DNA from: Thiobacillus sp.
GTDB taxonomy: Bacteria > Pseudomonadota > Gammaproteobacteria > Burkholderiales > Thiobacillaceae
Direction: 5' to 3'
DNA: 43,293 nt
NCBI GenBank assembly: GCA_020057245.1
Contig: JAGVGD010000020.1
Coordinates: 1 to 43,293, forward strand
Made by a program: the position numbers and the translations under genes. Below the pieces are notes generated by a model, which did no database searches, was not told the origin of the DNA, and saw only the letters and a program-made list of their open reading frames with translations. Of the stretch, positions 25,735 to 33,518 are shown in pieces (position 1 is the stretch's first letter; every line of letters begins with the position of its first letter).

Positions 25735-27363
25735 ATGAACCAGCTCATCGCACCTTACGGCGGCACTCTCGTTAACCTGATCGACCCCGCGAAAGGCGAA
25801 GCGCTCAAGCAGGAAGCCTTGGGCCTGTCTTCGCTCGACCTCGACTGGCGGCAGCAATGCGAGCTGGAAATGCTGATGACCGGCGCCTATTCGCCGCTTG
25901 CCGGTTTCATGACGCGGGCCCAGTGCGCGCGCGTCGAAGCCGAGCAGCAGCTCGATGACGGCAGCTTCTGGCCGCTGCCGGTCAGTCTCGTCAGCCGGCA
26001 GAAAGCCGCCGGCGAACTCAAGGCCGGCGACCGGGTGGCACTGCGCGATGGCGAGGGATTCATGCTCGCGGTGTTGACGGTCAGCGACGCGTGGGAAGAT
26101 CAGGGCGTCTGGCATCTGGGCGGTGCGGTCGAGGGCGTGGCCTTGCCGCCGCATCCTGATTTCGTCGCCCTGCGCGCTACCCCGCTTGAATTGCGCGCAT
26201 TGTTTGCCAAGCGCGGCTGGCGCCAAGTGGTCGCCTGGCAGGCGCGCCAGCCGATGCACCGTGCGCAATTCGAGTTCTGTCTGAAAAGCGCGATCGAAAA
26301 CGAAGCCAATCTACTGCTGCACCCGCAGGCTGGTGGCGACATCACTGATGCGCCGGCATATTTTGGCCTGGTGCGCAGTTTCATCGCCATTCGCGAGCGC
26401 TTTCCTGTGGCCTCCACCCAGCTGTCCCTGCTGCCTGCACCGCCGCGCGAAGCGAGCGCGCAGGCCCTGCTCCTGCGCGCCATCGTTGCGCGCAACTACG
26501 GTTGCGGATTGTTGATTGCCGGCGGCGAACACCAGACCGATGGCGAATACCGGCGCGGCATCGACCTCAATCAACCCGAAGGCGCGGCATCGCTGACCAA
26601 GCTGGCCGAGGCGATCGGCGTGCGCCTGATCGCTTATCCGCGCATGGTGTATGTGGAAGATCGCGCCGAACACCTGCCCGAGTCCGAAGCCCCGACGGGC
26701 GCACGGCAGCTGACGCTGAGCGGCGAAGAATTCCAGCGCCGCATGCAGTCCGGCCTGAAAATCCCGGACTGGTACAGTTTTCCCGAGGTGCTGGCGGAGC
26801 TGCACCGCCAGAGTCCGCCGCGCGAACGGCAGGGTTTTACGGTGTTTTTTACCGGCCTGTCCGGTGCGGGCAAATCTACTCTCGCGCGCTCGCTTGCGGC
26901 ACGCCTGATGGAAATGGGCGGACGCTGCGTCACCCTGCTCGACGGCGACATCGTGCGCCGCCATCTTTCGTCTGAATTAGGGTTTACCAAGGCGCACCGC
27001 GACATCAACGTGCGCCGTATCGGCTATGTGGCGAGCGAAATTACCAAAAACCGCGGCATTGCCATCTGCGCCCCCATCGCGCCCTATCGCCAGACCCGCC
27101 GCGACGTGCGCACCATGATCGAGTCGGTAGGCGGTTTTGTCGAAATCCACGTCGCCACGCCAATTGAGACCTGCGAAGGCCGCGACCGCAAGGGGCTGTA
27201 TGCCAAAGCGCGGGCGGGTTTGATCCCCGAATTTACCGGCGTGTCGGACCCCTACGAAGTGCCGGAAAAACCGGAGTTGGCGATCGACACTACCGGACTC
27301 GGTATCGATGAGGCTGTTCAGCAGATTTTGCTCAAGCTAGAGCATGAGGGTTATCTGCGCTAA
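25735..27363 (+). CDS. APS kinase fused to a degenerate (probably inactive) ATP-sulfurylase domain
   Basis: 542 residues. The C-terminal APS kinase domain (about 365-542) is intact: Walker A GLSGAGKS at 374-381, LLDGDIVRRHLSSELGF, RRIGYVASEITKNRGIAICA, KGLYAKARAGLIPEFTGVSD; it should make PAPS from APS and ATP. The N-terminal ATP-sulfurylase-like domain (1-~355) has lost its catalytic signatures: QxRNP is QARQP (169-173), HxxH is HRAQ (175-178), and GRDHAG is GGEHQT (263-268). A 544-residue Thiobacillus denitrificans protein of this design was reported to have APS kinase but no sulfurylase activity, its first domain aiding oligomerisation. A label of 'bifunctional cysNC/sat' would therefore mislead. 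Start ATG at 25735; ends just before a terminator. Confidence 0.9.
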   Translation: MNQLIAPYGGTLVNLIDPAKGEALKQEALGLSSLDLDWRQQCELEMLMTGAYSPLAGFMTRAQCARVEAEQQLDDGSFWPLPVSLVSRQKAAGELKAGDRVALRDGEGFMLAVLTVSDAWEDQGVWHLGGAVEGVALPPHPDFVALRATPLELRALFAKRGWRQVVAWQARQPMHRAQFEFCLKSAIENEANLLLHPQAGGDITDAPAYFGLVRSFIAIRERFPVASTQLSLLPAPPREASAQALLLRAIVARNYGCGLLIAGGEHQTDGEYRRGIDLNQPEGAASLTKLAEAIGVRLIAYPRMVYVEDRAEHLPESEAPTGARQLTLSGEEFQRRMQSGLKIPDWYSFPEVLAELHRQSPPRERQGFTVFFTGLSGAGKSTLARSLAARLMEMGGRCVTLLDGDIVRRHLSSELGFTKAHRDINVRRIGYVASEITKNRGIAICAPIAPYRQTRRDVRTMIESVGGFVEIHVATPIETCEGRDRKGLYAKARAGLIPEFTGVSDPYEVPEKPELAIDTTGLGIDEAVQQILLKLEHEGYLR

Positions 27364-27390
27364 AGCTATCGCCGATACTACTTAATAAAC

Positions 27391-27418
27391 AAAACGGCGA
27401 TCTTAGGATCGCCGTTTT
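27391..27418. terminator. Bidirectional terminator between the APS kinase gene and the PEP-CTERM gene
   Basis: AAAACGGCGATC (27391-27402), loop TTAG, GATCGCCGTTTT (27407-27418): a perfect 12-base stem with A-tract and T-tract at the two ends. It serves the plus-strand kinase transcript and the convergent minus-strand PEP-CTERM transcript. Confidence 0.93.
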
Positions 27419-27438
27419 GGGGCCTACGGTGAATGCGT

Positions 27439-28134
27439 TTATGTCTTTGCGCACGGCTTACGTAACCGCCCACGTCCCATGCTTAAAAGGCCGAGCAAGC
27501 CAATGCCCGCCAGAGCAAAGGTTCCTGGCTCAGGGACGCTCACTGTCCGAACGGTGGAAATGGCACCTACCGCATCAATATCAGCCCCGACAGTGCCCCC
27601 AGCACCCGTACCGCCTTCATTGATGTCGTCGGTCAGGCGGACAAAACTGAACAGATCGCTGGCAGTGAAACCAAAGGCATCAATGTCGATCCCTGCAGTG
27701 CTGCCGAAGACCTTGCCAACAGAAGTCCAGTTGATACCGTCCTTGCTGATATCGACAAAGGTGTCTTCGACGTTTGGACCTACCTCGAATATCCAGATGT
27801 CGAGTGCGGCATCTCCACTCCCGGTAAGTTTATTGTCGTCGAACTGCAAGATGATGCTGCCGCCGCCGCCCAGTGACACAAAGGAGCAGTTTGCCTGGTT
27901 AGGACAGCTGTTCCCGCCAGCGTAATCAGGCAATCCGAGGGCATTGAAGGCACCTCGGTGAGGCGGGCTTGGCGGACCGGCAGGAATATAGGAAACCACG
28001 CTGTCTGCAAATGAGATGTCGCCCTGTGGAAAATCAGTTCCGCCTTGTATGTTCCCAATAAAAACAGCGTGAGCCGGTGCGGCTAGCGCAAAGCCCAATG
28101 CGGTCATCATGCTCGTCAGTAACCATTTTTTCAT
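27439..28134 (-). CDS. PEP-CTERM surface protein 1
   Basis: 231 residues from the ATG at 28134, with AAGGAG eight bases upstream (the open frame extends 86 codons further but is AT-rich spacer). Sec signal peptide: MKKWLLTSMMTALGFALAAP then AHA. The mature part is acidic and beta-rich (GGSIILQFDDNKLTGSGDAA, LDIWIFEVGPNVEDTFVDIS, KDGINWTSVGKVFG), resembling carbohydrate- or discoidin-like beta-sandwich PEP-CTERM proteins. The C-terminal sorting signal starts at residue 200: VPEPGTFALAGIGLLGLL, followed by a basic cluster. It would be cleaved by an exosortase, which is not encoded in this window. The gene and its upstream region look AT-richer than the neighbours. Confidence 0.88.
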   Translation of the reverse strand: MKKWLLTSMMTALGFALAAPAHAVFIGNIQGGTDFPQGDISFADSVVSYIPAGPPSPPHRGAFNALGLPDYAGGNSCPNQANCSFVSLGGGGSIILQFDDNKLTGSGDAALDIWIFEVGPNVEDTFVDISKDGINWTSVGKVFGSTAGIDIDAFGFTASDLFSFVRLTDDINEGGTGAGGTVGADIDAVGAISTVRTVSVPEPGTFALAGIGLLGLLSMGRGRLRKPCAKT

Positions 28135-28205
28135 CGTAACGACTCCTTGTATAACGTATTTAAGGCACGGACCGCCCTGATTGTTGGACAGGGTAGATTG
28201 GCATG

Positions 28206-28217
28206 TGAAACGTTTCA
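28206..28217. promoter_or_regulatory. LacI/GalR-type palindrome TGAAACGTTTCA
   Basis: A perfect 12-base palindrome with a central CG, 72 bases upstream of the PEP-CTERM protein 1 start. It has the form of operators bound by LacI/GalR-family regulators. If the sigma-54 promoter at 28260-28276 is used, the site lies in the transcribed leader, a position suited to a roadblock or repression site. No such regulator is encoded in the window. Confidence 0.45.
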
Positions 28218-28259
28218 AATCTTCAGAAAATCTGCTTTCGAATGCTAGCTTAATCAGCA

Positions 28260-28276
28260 AGCACTTTTTATACCTA
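28260..28276 (-). promoter_or_regulatory. Possible sigma-54 promoter upstream of PEP-CTERM protein 1
   Basis: On the minus strand TAGGTATAAAAAGTGCT keeps the invariant GG and GC with 10 bases between them and matches about 9 of 14 defined positions of the -24/-12 consensus. It would start transcription near 28249, about 115 bases before the ATG. Much weaker than the site at 12353. Confidence 0.35.
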
Positions 28277-28388
28277 ATTTGACGTGTGGTATTTAGCCAA
28301 TTGAATATGAAGACATTTTTGCTGGATTCGCATGAAAAATGGGATGAGACGCCGGTACATCGCAAATAAATGTAAAAAAAATCGACAG

Positions 28389-29822
28389 TCAAGGTCGGGC
28401 GGACTGTAGTGGGCTGGCGAATGAACCCGCAAGCATCCCCATCAGGCTCGCGATCAACCCGGCAAACTGAGGAGGCAGTGCTGCCTCAGGCGCGATGAAT
28501 TCCATCGCCACCCACACCGCAAGCCCTAGCGCGATGGCTAGCCCCGCGCCGAGGTTGTTGGCGCGTTTCCAGTAGAGCCCCGCCACCAGCGGTACAAACG
28601 CGCAGGCAAGGGTGATTTTGTAGGCGTTGGCGACCATGGTGTGGATGCTGGTTTCGCTTTGCAGAGACCACAGCGAATACACGACGACCAGCAGGGTGAA
28701 CACGACAACGACACTGCGGGTGATCCACAGCAGCTTTTTCTGGCTCATGCGATGGTGCGGCATGAGTTCCTTGATGATGTTTTCCGAAATGGTGACCGAG
28801 GGCGCGAGCAGGGTGCCGGAGGCGGTGGACATGATGACCGAGAGCAGGGCGCCGTAGAAAATGATCTGTGCGTACAAGGGCAAGTGGGCCTTGATGAAGG
28901 CGGGCAGCACTTGCTGGGCGTCCTCGGCGAGCAGGGTCGCGGTCAGGGCCGGATCAACCAGGGTGGCGGCATAGGTCAGGTAGATCGGCACGGCGGCGAA
29001 GGCGAAATACAGCACGCCGCCGATGACGGTGCCCCACACGGCGATGCGCTCGTTTTTCGAGGCATTGGCGCGCTGGAACACATCCTGCTGCGGGATCGAG
29101 CCCAGTCCCATGGTGAGCAAGCCGGCGACGAACGTGACAATGGCCGCCCACTCCAGCGGCGGCCAGAATTCGAATTTGCCGGCAGCAGCAGCGTGCTCGA
29201 CCACCGGCGCGACACCATTGACGGCGGGCATATCGCCGACCAGCACCGCAATCCACAGCAGGCCGGCGACGATCACCGTCATTTGCACCAGGGTGGTCAG
29301 CGCCACCGACCACATGCCGCCGAACAAGGTGTAGAGCAGCACGACTGACGCGCCGATATAGATGCCCTGCTCCTGGGTGATGACGCCGTCCGACAGCACG
29401 TTGAACACCAGTCCCAGCGCCACGACCTGTGCCGATACCCAGCCCAGATAGGACAGCGCGATGGCCAGTGAAATCACCATTTCGACCGGGCGGTTGTAGC
29501 GTTCGCGGAAGTAGTCGCCCAGCGTGATCAGCTTCATGCGGTACAGCGGGCGGGCAATGAACAGGCCGAACAGGATCAGCGCGAGCGAGGCGCCAAAGGG
29601 ATCGGAAATCGTGGCGCCGAGGTTTTCGCCGAGGAAGGTGGCCGGGATGCCGAGCACGGTTTCGGCGCCGAACCAGGTCGCGAACACCATCGCCACCACC
29701 ACGATCATCGGCAGCGAACGCCCGGCCGTGATGTAGTCGCTGGCGCTGTGCACCTTGGTGGCAGCATAAAAGCCGATGCCGAGCGAGATGACGAGATAGG
29801 CAATGACGAAACCGATCAGCAT
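28389..29822 (-). CDS. Sodium:solute symporter family transporter
   Basis: 477 residues with about 13 membrane helices, e.g. LIGFVIAYLVISLGIGFYAA, VISLAIALSYLGWVSAQVVA, WAAIVTFVAGLLTMGLGSIP, IIFYGALLSVIMSTASGTLL. The family pattern SxPxxxDxFQR-like (GSIPQQDVFQRANASKNERI) and FGGMWSVALTTLVQM are typical of SSSF members. The substrate cannot be deduced; proline, pantothenate, acetate and other solutes are all transported by relatives. Start ATG at 29822 with AAGGA seven bases upstream, 9 bases after ubiB; it appears to be the last gene of the ubiE-ubiJ-ubiB transcript, an unusual partner for ubiquinone genes. Confidence 0.88.
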   Translation of the reverse strand: MLIGFVIAYLVISLGIGFYAATKVHSASDYITAGRSLPMIVVVAMVFATWFGAETVLGIPATFLGENLGATISDPFGASLALILFGLFIARPLYRMKLITLGDYFRERYNRPVEMVISLAIALSYLGWVSAQVVALGLVFNVLSDGVITQEQGIYIGASVVLLYTLFGGMWSVALTTLVQMTVIVAGLLWIAVLVGDMPAVNGVAPVVEHAAAAGKFEFWPPLEWAAIVTFVAGLLTMGLGSIPQQDVFQRANASKNERIAVWGTVIGGVLYFAFAAVPIYLTYAATLVDPALTATLLAEDAQQVLPAFIKAHLPLYAQIIFYGALLSVIMSTASGTLLAPSVTISENIIKELMPHHRMSQKKLLWITRSVVVVFTLLVVVYSLWSLQSETSIHTMVANAYKITLACAFVPLVAGLYWKRANNLGAGLAIALGLAVWVAMEFIAPEAALPPQFAGLIASLMGMLAGSFASPLQSARP

Positions 29823-29831
29823 GGCGAGTCC

Positions 29832-31358
29832 TTATCGCAGGATGAAATAGAGCGCAGCGGCCGTCAGGATGGCGAGCAGTCCGGCGATGACCGCCAGCCA
29901 GCGGTTGCGGGCATGTTGTTGCTGCAGCATGAGCGTGAGGCCGGATTCCAGTTGCGTCAGGCGGTTTTCGTTCAAGGCCTGATGCGCCAGCCGCGGCAGT
30001 TGCGGCAGCAGGGCGGCCCATTTGGGCGCTTCGGTCTGCAGATTTTTCACCAGCGCGCGCCAGCCCATCTGTTCGTTCATCCAGCGTTCGAGGAAGGGCT
30101 TGGCGGTTTTCCACAGATCGAGTTCGGGGTCGAGCTGGCGGCCGAGGCCCTCGATGTTGAGCAGGGTTTTCTGCAATAAAACCAGCTGCGGCTGGATTTC
30201 CACGTTGAATCGGCGCGAGGCCTGGAACAGCTGCAGCAGCACGCGGCCGAAGGAAATCTCCTTCAGCGGGCGGTCGAACACCGGTTCGCACACCGCGCGA
30301 ACCGCCGCTTCCAGTTCGTCGATGCGGGTATCGGCCGGCACCCAGCCGGACTCCAGGTGCGCCAGCGCCACGCCCTTGTAGTCGCGGCGGAAGAAGGCGA
30401 GGAAATTGCGCGCGAGGTATTGTTTGTCGACCTCGGTCAGCGTGCCCATGATGCCGAAATCCAGTGCGATGTATTGCTCGGAGCCTGCGCGCACCAGGAT
30501 GTTGCCGGGGTGCATGTCGGCATGGAAAAAGCCGTCGCGGAACACCTGGGTGAAGAAGATTTCCACCCCGGCAGCGGCGAGTTTGGGGATGTCGGAGCCG
30601 GATTCGCGCAAGCGCTCAATCCGGCTGATCGGTATGCCGTCCATGCGATCCATCACCATGACCTCGCGCGCGCAGTAGTCCCAATAGACTTCCGGCACCC
30701 GCAGCATCGGCGAGTCCTTGAAGTTGCGCCGCAACTGCGAACAGTTGGCGGCTTCGCGCATCAGGTCGAGTTCGTCTTCCAGATGCTTTTCGAATTCGGC
30801 CACCACTTCGCGCGGGCGCAGCCGCTTGCCATCGGCGAACAGTTTCTCGAGTAGCCCTGCCGCGGCGTAAAGCAGCGACACATCGTGTGCGATCACCGGG
30901 GCGATGCCGGGGCGCAGCACTTTCACCGCAACGCTGGTGCCATCGTGCAGGCGGGCGAAATGCACCTGCGCCACCGAAGCCGACGCCACCGGCGTGGCGT
31001 CGAATTCGGCGAACACCTCGGCCAACGGTTTGTGGTACGCCGCTTCCAGTGTGGCGATGGCTTCGTTCGAGGGGAAGGGCGGCACCCGGTCCTGTAGCAG
31101 CGCCAGTTCATCGGCGATGTCGAGCGGGATCAGGTCGCGCCGGGTGGACAGCATCTGGCCGAACTTGACGAAGATCGGCCCCAGTGCTTCCAGCGCAAGG
31201 CGCAGGCGTACCCCGCGCGGTTCGGTCAGCGGGCGCCAGAACAGCAGCGCACGCACCAGCCAGCGCAGCGGCCGCACCCGTTCGTGGCCGAGAAAAAACT
31301 CTTCCAGGCCGTAGCGCAGGCCGACGCTGAGGATGCGGATGAGGCGCAGCAGTTTCAT
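29832..31358 (-). CDS. ubiB: Ubiquinone biosynthesis accessory ATPase/kinase-like protein UbiB
   Basis: Atypical kinase-like (ABC1/ADCK/UbiB) protein required for ubiquinone biosynthesis; acts as an ATPase at the inner membrane. 508 residues from the ATG at 31358, which overlaps the ubiJ stop. The signature KxGQ region is [16 protein letters not shown]; an alanine-rich loop replaces the glycine-rich loop ([17 protein letters not shown]); [10 protein letters not shown] has the invariant lysine; catalytic-loop and metal motifs are [17 protein letters not shown] and [11 protein letters not shown]. The C-terminus has hydrophobic segments ([20 protein letters not shown]), the predicted membrane anchor. 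Confidence 0.97.
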   Translation of the reverse strand: MKLLRLIRILSVGLRYGLEEFFLGHERVRPLRWLVRALLFWRPLTEPRGVRLRLALEALGPIFVKFGQMLSTRRDLIPLDIADELALLQDRVPPFPSNEAIATLEAAYHKPLAEVFAEFDATPVASASVAQVHFARLHDGTSVAVKVLRPGIAPVIAHDVSLLYAAAGLLEKLFADGKRLRPREVVAEFEKHLEDELDLMREAANCSQLRRNFKDSPMLRVPEVYWDYCAREVMVMDRMDGIPISRIERLRESGSDIPKLAAAGVEIFFTQVFRDGFFHADMHPGNILVRAGSEQYIALDFGIMGTLTEVDKQYLARNFLAFFRRDYKGVALAHLESGWVPADTRIDELEAAVRAVCEPVFDRPLKEISFGRVLLQLFQASRRFNVEIQPQLVLLQKTLLNIEGLGRQLDPELDLWKTAKPFLERWMNEQMGWRALVKNLQTEAPKWAALLPQLPRLAHQALNENRLTQLESGLTLMLQQQHARNRWLAVIAGLLAILTAAALYFILR

Positions 31359-31933
31359 GGCTGGCGCGTTTCCAGCAGACGTAGCCGCGCTTCCAGCCGC
31401 GCCGCATCGTCGGCCAGGGTGTCCACCTCGCGGTTGAAGCGGCTGACATCGACGCCACGCGCCATCATTTCGGCTTCTTCCACGGCGTATTCGCTGGCGT
31501 TGCGCCCCAATGCCGCGGCGGCATCGGCGAGCCCGGCGAAGGCGCGGCGGCCGAAGGCGTGCAAGCGATGCGCAGCGACATCCCCGACCCACGGCGCGAG
31601 GTCGGCTTCGATATCCCATGACGCGGACTTGAATACGCGGTCGAGTGTGGCGAGCAATGCCGGGTCGCCGCTGTAATCGGCGTGGCGCAGCGCCTCGCGG
31701 CCAAAAAAGGGCAGACGGGCAATCAGCGCGGGCGTGGGTCGAATGGTGGCGTCGGGGGTGTCGACGGGCGCTTCGGAAAAATAGCCGTCGTCGGCAATTC
31801 GAAAATCGGCCTGCGCCAGCGTCAAATCGAAACGCACGCCGGCACCGGCATGGCGCAACAACGCGTCGGACGCGCCTGGCGTCTGGCGCAGCAGATGGTT
31901 CAGGCTGCGCTCAATGAGGCCGGCCGCGATCAA
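31355..31933 (-). CDS. ubiJ: Ubiquinone biosynthesis accessory factor UbiJ (SCP2-like)
   Basis: 192 residues. SCP2-like lipid-binding N-terminal domain ([20 protein letters not shown]) and a C-terminal coiled-coil ([20 protein letters not shown]). In E. coli UbiJ binds ubiquinone intermediates and organises the Ubi metabolon. Position between ubiE and ubiB supports the assignment since the sequence itself is only moderately conserved. The start appears to be TTG at 31933, overlapping the ubiE stop (TTGA), and its own stop overlaps the ubiB ATG. Confidence 0.88.
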   Translation of the reverse strand: MIAAGLIERSLNHLLRQTPGASDALLRHAGAGVRFDLTLAQADFRIADDGYFSEAPVDTPDATIRPTPALIARLPFFGREALRHADYSGDPALLATLDRVFKSASWDIEADLAPWVGDVAAHRLHAFGRRAFAGLADAAAALGRNASEYAVEEAEMMARGVDVSRFNREVDTLADDAARLEARLRLLETRQP

Positions 31934-32664
31934 ACCTTGAAGCCCTTATGAAGCGCGACGACGCCTGCGGTGAGATTGTGATAACTGACCTTGGCGAAGC
32001 CCGCGGCCTCCATCATGGTCTTGAGTTCTTCCTGCCCCGGATGCATGCGGATCGACTCGGCCAGGTACTGGTAGCTTCCGGCATCGTTGGCGACGAGCTT
32101 GCCCATCAGCGGCAGCAGCTTGAATGAATACAGGTCGTAAGCCGGTTCCAGTGGTTTCCACACCTTGGAGAACTCCAGCACCAGCAGACGCCCGCCGGGT
32201 CTCAGTACGCGGTGCATTTCGGCCAGCGCCTGGTCCTTGTGCGTCATGTTGCGCAGGCCGAAGGCCACCGACACGCAATCGAAATAGTTCGAGGGAAACG
32301 GCAGCCGCTCGCCGTCGCACTGCACCGCGGGCGGCGTCCTGCCCTCGTTCAGCATGCGGTCGCGGCCTTCGCGCAGCATCGAGAAATTGATGTCGGTCAG
32401 CAGCACGGTGCCGGTCGCGCCGACTTCCTTCAGGAACAGGCGGGTGAGGTCGGCTGTGCCGCCGGCCACGTCGAGCACTTTCATCCCCGGCCGCAGCCCC
32501 GCTTGCGCCACGGCAAAGCGTTTCCACAGACGGTGCAGGCCCGCGGACATCAGGTCGTTCATGACGTCGTACTGCGCTGCGACGGAGTGGAAGACTTCGG
32601 CGACCTTGGCGGCCTTGTCGGACTCGGCCACCTGCTGGTAGCCGAAATGAGTGGTTTTATCCAT
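31930..32664 (-). CDS. ubiE: Ubiquinone/menaquinone C-methyltransferase UbiE
   Basis: SAM-dependent C-methyltransferase of ubiquinone (and menaquinone) synthesis. 244 residues from the ATG at 32664, opening [23 protein letters not shown]-binding motif I is [20 protein letters not shown]; family motifs [35 protein letters not shown] and [20 protein letters not shown] are all present. A TAGAAT hexamer on the minus strand at 32694-32699 could be its -10 element. Divergent from phoB, sharing the region that holds the PHO boxes. Confidence 0.97.
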   Translation of the reverse strand: MDKTTHFGYQQVAESDKAAKVAEVFHSVAAQYDVMNDLMSAGLHRLWKRFAVAQAGLRPGMKVLDVAGGTADLTRLFLKEVGATGTVLLTDINFSMLREGRDRMLNEGRTPPAVQCDGERLPFPSNYFDCVSVAFGLRNMTHKDQALAEMHRVLRPGGRLLVLEFSKVWKPLEPAYDLYSFKLLPLMGKLVANDAGSYQYLAESIRMHPGQEELKTMMEAAGFAKVSYHNLTAGVVALHKGFKV

Positions 32665-32740
32665 GGCAGACGGACTCTGGGAAACAGCTTGGAATTCTAC
32701 CAGCGCACGGGCTGGCGCGGGTTTGGCGCGGCCGGCGCGG

Positions 32741-32780
32741 GTGTCATTAATCATTCATATTACTGTCATAGTATGGCTAT
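32741..32780 (+). promoter_or_regulatory. PHO-box array upstream of phoB
   Basis: Four 7-base units at an exact 11-base period: GTGTCAT (32741), CATTCAT (32752), CTGTCAT (32763) and TGGCTAT (32774), separated by AT-rich tetramers (TAAT, ATTA, AGTA). The third unit is the perfect PhoB half-site. This matches the known PHO box architecture and predicts autoregulation of phoBR under phosphate starvation. TATCTT at 32778-32783 may serve as the -10 element. The phoB start is 25 bases downstream. Confidence 0.85.
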
Positions 32781-32804
32781 CTTTGAAACAGAGCTGGAGT
32801 CAGC

Positions 32805-33497
32805 ATGGCTGCCAATATTTTGCTGGTCGAAGATGAACCGGGTATTCAGGAACTGCTCAAATTCAATCTTGCGCAGGCTGGTCACTCGGTGACGGTGACG
32901 GGGGATGCCGAGAATGCGCTGAAATTTCTCAAAAGCAGCCTGCCCGACGTGATCCTGCTCGACTGGATGCTGCCCGGTATGTCGGGCATTGATTTATGCA
33001 AGCGGCTGCGCAGCGACGAGCGCTACCAGCCGATCCCCATCATCATGCTGACCGCGCGCGGCGAAGAGCGCGACAAGGTGCTGGGCCTGGACACCGGCGC
33101 CGACGATTACATCACCAAGCCATTTTCGCCGCGCGAACTGGTGTCGCGCATCAAGGCCGTGCTGCGCCGCCGCGCCCCGCAAATGACCGACGAGCCGGTG
33201 GAAGTCAACGGCTTGCGGCTCGACCCGACCAGCCACCGGGTGATCGGCAAGGGCCAGTCGCTGGATCTGGGGCCGACCGAATTCCGCCTGCTGCATTTCT
33301 TCATGACCCACACCGAACGCGTCTATTCGCGCGCGCAGCTGCTCGATCAGGTGTGGGGCGACGATGTGTTCGTCGAGGAGCGCACGGTCGACGTGCACAT
33401 TCGCCGCCTGCGGCTGGCGCTCGAACCTTCCGGGCATTCCGAGCTGATCCAGACGGTGCGCGGCTCGGGCTATCGCTTCTCGGCCGAAGTGGGATAA
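32805..33497 (+). CDS. phoB: Phosphate regulon response regulator PhoB
   Basis: OmpR-family regulator that activates phosphate-starvation genes by binding PHO boxes. 230 residues from the ATG at 32805 with GGAG five bases upstream. The receiver has acidic VEDE (8-11), phospho-acceptor Asp53 ([10 protein letters not shown]) and Lys ([11 protein letters not shown]). The C-terminal winged helix contains [33 protein letters not shown] and [14 protein letters not shown]. Followed by phoR after 21 bases. Confidence 0.97.
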   Translation: MAANILLVEDEPGIQELLKFNLAQAGHSVTVTGDAENALKFLKSSLPDVILLDWMLPGMSGIDLCKRLRSDERYQPIPIIMLTARGEERDKVLGLDTGADDYITKPFSPRELVSRIKAVLRRRAPQMTDEPVEVNGLRLDPTSHRVIGKGQSLDLGPTEFRLLHFFMTHTERVYSRAQLLDQVWGDDVFVEERTVDVHIRRLRLALEPSGHSELIQTVRGSGYRFSAEVG

Positions 33498-33518
33498 TCG
33501 CGCCACTCGGAGTTTCTA

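Noticed and set aside
28135-28392. N-terminal extension of PEP-CTERM protein 1 by 86 codons
   Set aside because: The extension is AT-rich spacer with no signal peptide; the ATG at 28134 has a strong AAGGAG and is followed at once by a good signal peptide.
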